From: JABMRF01 sp964434235
Lineage (GTDB): Bacteria; Patescibacteriota; Patescibacteriia; UBA11705; JABHMO01
DNA length: 6,828 nt
Reading direction: 5' to 3'
NCBI GenBank assembly: GCA_964434235.1
Contig: CAYSUN010000047.1
Location: 1-6,828, forward strand
Shown: one piece after another, positions 5,597 through 6,828 of the stretch
Position numbering within the stretch: position 1 is the first letter of the stretch
How the letters are laid out: each line of letters opens with the position of its first letter
Program-made: the position numbers and the translations under genes
Notes under the pieces: generated by a model
Databases searched by the model: none
Told to the model about the DNA's origin: nothing
Seen by the model: only the letters and a program-made list of their open reading frames with translations

Positions 5597-6514
5597 ATGT
5601 TTTTAAAAACAAAAGCTGATTTTTTGAAATTTTTGGGCTTGAAAGTAGATGTTGATTTGGGTGGTAAGCAGTTTCTCAAAGCTTTGGTTTCTCGTATGCC
5701 AGTAGCGAGAGATGAGTTTCGTGGTTTTCGGTTACCAAGTGATGGGCCTATTTGTGATTTATCGGAAGATGAGCTGTTAGCCGAATATGAAGATACTGTT
5801 GGTGCAGTTACAAAAGCCTTTGAACAGGCGATGCAAACACGTTCCGACCCAAAAGGCATTGTGCAAAAGTTATCTTTACTAGGCGGGGAAGAGGATCTTT
5901 CCCTAGATGAATTGGAATCTGTTGAGTATGATGGCGAGGAAGAAGTTCCAGCTAGCGAGCCAGTAGTTAATTGTTTTCGCTTAACGCAGGAAGAAGAACA
6001 AGCGTTTGAGCAAAGTAGGCATGATCGTATGTCTAAATTGGTTAATGAGAAAATTTCTGAACTTTGTCGAGATGAAAATATTATTAATTATCATGTTTTT
6101 GCTTTGGCTCTTTATGAGTTGATGCAAGCTGAGGAATATTTGGATTTGCGTTTATTAAGGTTTTATAATTGGTTAGGTTTGCCAGCTTACAAACCTGTGC
6201 CGTTCAAGGATTTTTACACTGCTGTGCAAAGTAAGTTTAAGAAATCTTTTCAAAATTCAGAAATGCTCAAGGCTTTGTATCAAGATATGTATTATCATTT
6301 TTGTTGGAGGCTGATTAAACCAGAATTACAACTCGAAAATTTGAAGGATCAGTTGGGTCAGCCCAATGATAAAATCTGGCAAGAACAATTACAAGATTAT
6401 CTTTATCAATTATTTAGACAATGTTCTTTTTTCTGTGATGATAAGACATCTTTTTTGCTTGTTGTTCGGTTTATCTATCCTGAACTTGAAAAATTATGGG
6501 AAGGCGCAGAATAG
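5597..6514 (+). CDS. Unrecognised 305-residue soluble, acidic-centred helical protein
   Basis: Starts at ATG 5597 (SD GGAGG; the ATG 42 nt upstream lies in the -10 box) and ends with TAG. I do not recognise the family. There is no signal peptide or transmembrane segment. Residues 1-50 begin FLKTKADFLKFLGLKVDV with a basic/hydrophobic character. Residues about 54-80 are acidic and helical (DLSEDELLAEYEDTVGAV). Residues 97-118 are a very acidic, probably disordered linker (GGEEDLSLDELE, DGEEEV). From about 130 a long helical region runs to the end, rich in aromatics (FYNWLGLPAYKP, MYYHFCWRLIKPE, LYQLFRQCSFF). The two-part layout could suit an adaptor or binding protein, but this is speculation. 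It has its own promoter and a terminator (6586-6613), so it is probably monocistronic. It lacks the FFQKQEDGTW motif of the upstream cluster. Confidence 0.88.
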   Translation: MFLKTKADFLKFLGLKVDVDLGGKQFLKALVSRMPVARDEFRGFRLPSDGPICDLSEDELLAEYEDTVGAVTKAFEQAMQTRSDPKGIVQKLSLLGGEEDLSLDELESVEYDGEEEVPASEPVVNCFRLTQEEEQAFEQSRHDRMSKLVNEKISELCRDENIINYHVFALALYELMQAEEYLDLRLLRFYNWLGLPAYKPVPFKDFYTAVQSKFKKSFQNSEMLKALYQDMYYHFCWRLIKPELQLENLKDQLGQPNDKIWQEQLQDYLYQLFRQCSFFCDDKTSFLLVVRFIYPELEKLWEGAE

Positions 6515-6553
6515 CAGATTTGAAAATAGCTAAAGGTTTTATATCCTCGAAAA

Positions 6554-6562
6554 TGCTATAAT
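6554..6562 (+). promoter_or_regulatory. Extended -10 promoter in the 3' intergenic region
   Basis: TGC directly followed by a perfect TATAAT (6557-6562): an extended -10 that could work without a good -35, and none is seen at 17 bp. Initiation would be near 6569, only about 17 nt before the terminator stem. Confidence 0.4.
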
Positions 6563-6585
6563 TAAAGATAATAGTAGTCACATAT

Positions 6586-6613
6586 AAACTCAGTAAAAAG
6601 TACTGAGTTTTTT
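6586..6613 (+). terminator. Intrinsic terminator of the gene at 5597
   Basis: AAACTCAGTA (6586-6595), loop AAAAG, TACTGAGTTT (6601-6610): a perfect 10-bp stem running into a T tract to 6613. It stands 72 nt after the stop codon. It would also end any transcript begun at the extended -10 at 6557, giving an RNA of about 45 nt. Confidence 0.8.
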
Positions 6614-6614
6614 A

Positions 6615-6676
6615 TTAGAAAAAGCCAACTCGGAGATTCTGAAACAAGTTCAGAATGACGAGTTGGCTTTTTCTAA
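6615..6676. repeat. 62-nt two-tier palindromic hairpin, REP-like element
   Basis: The outer arms 6615-6632 and 6659-6676 are perfect 18-bp complements (core GAAAAAGCCAACTCG). After a 3x2 internal loop the inner arms ATTCTGAA (6636-6643) and TTCAGAAT (6649-6656) pair over 8 bp around the loop ACAAG. The inner part, TTCTGAAACAAGTTCAGAATGAC, resembles (from memory) palindromic sequences dispersed between genes in many bacterial genomes. No transposase is nearby. The arms carry A5 and T5 runs, so it may also act as a bidirectional terminator. Confidence 0.7.
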
Positions 6677-6828
6677 CGACTATTTACTTCATTTTTACAT
6701 ATATTTTGGGATGTGGAATACATGGCTATATATTTTAGGACTAAAGTGTTGCTAAGGTATTGAACCATTACGTGGGTAATGTGCACACACATATTGCACT
6801 TTTCTGCTAAGCTTGGGGCATATGACAA
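6677..6828. other. Unassigned sequence at the right edge, no supported gene
   Basis: No tRNA, rRNA or recognisable coding region. Two small inverted repeats adjoin: CATTAC/GTAATG (6766-6771 and 6776-6781) and GTGCA/TGCAC (6781-6785 and 6795-6799). On the minus strand a frame of about 51 codons is open from the right edge and stops at 6673-6675 inside the palindrome arm. It has no recognisable motif and I do not call it a gene. Confidence 0.4.

Noticed and set aside
5551..5859. 102-codon minus-strand open frame
   Set aside because: Antisense to the start of the 5597 gene, Ser-rich shadow composition, no SD.
6740..6775. Possible tRNA T-arm (GGTTCAATACC on the minus strand)
   Set aside because: Flanking bases do not form the 5-bp T stem and no anticodon or acceptor stem can be drawn.
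6673..6828. About 51-codon minus-strand frame entering from the right edge
   Set aside because: No motif and an unusual composition; its stop falls inside the palindromic repeat. Could be a gene end but not supportable from this window.
1..6828. CRISPR array, toxin-antitoxin pair or phage genes
   Set aside because: No regularly spaced repeats, no recognisable toxin/antitoxin motifs and no phage structural genes were seen; the three-gene cluster does not match a known defence system.

Overview
The window is AT-rich, compact, bacterial DNA. Standard stop codons are used (TAA, TAG) and the promoters are sigma70-like. Marker genes, low GC, A/T-ending codons and a cluster of small unrecognised proteins fit a small-genome uncultured bacterium, and a Patescibacteria/CPR lineage is my best guess. 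That placement is inference from style; no rRNA or ribosomal protein gene is present to settle it.

Layout: (1) 2348 down to the left edge, minus strand: one uninterrupted reading frame. It starts as a type IA DNA topoisomerase I (topA) with a complete catalytic core and one C4 zinc ribbon. It then passes in frame into the NPPF half of an HsdM-like N6-adenine DNA methyltransferase and leaves the window still open. (2) 2349-2534: divergent promoter region. (3) 2535-4110, plus strand: an apparent operon of three small unrecognised genes, each with a strong Shine-Dalgarno. The first two share an almost identical C-terminal motif (FFQKQEDGTWxxIGPK) and a W-x2-L-aromatic-x2-F motif at identical residue numbers; the third looks like a diverged relative. 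(4) 4119-4145: a probably bidirectional terminator between convergent genes. (5) 5467-4172, minus: folC, a Mur-ligase-family folylpolyglutamate/dihydrofolate synthase. (6) 5468-5596: back-to-back divergent promoters. (7) 5597-6514, plus: an unrecognised 305-residue soluble acidic/helical protein. (8) 6515-6828: no convincing gene, but an extended -10 promoter, a terminator, a 62-nt two-tier palindromic hairpin resembling a dispersed REP-like element, and about 150 nt of unexplained sequence.

How the genes relate: topA (supercoil relaxation) and folC (folate polyglutamylation) are housekeeping functions with no obvious link to the plus-strand genes. They lack Shine-Dalgarno sequences, whereas all four plus-strand genes have strong ones. 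The two most notable items are the topA-methyltransferase join, in which both partners appear truncated at the junction (true fusion, deletion scar or assembly chimera), and the three-gene family with the shared C-terminal motif, which I cannot assign to any known system.
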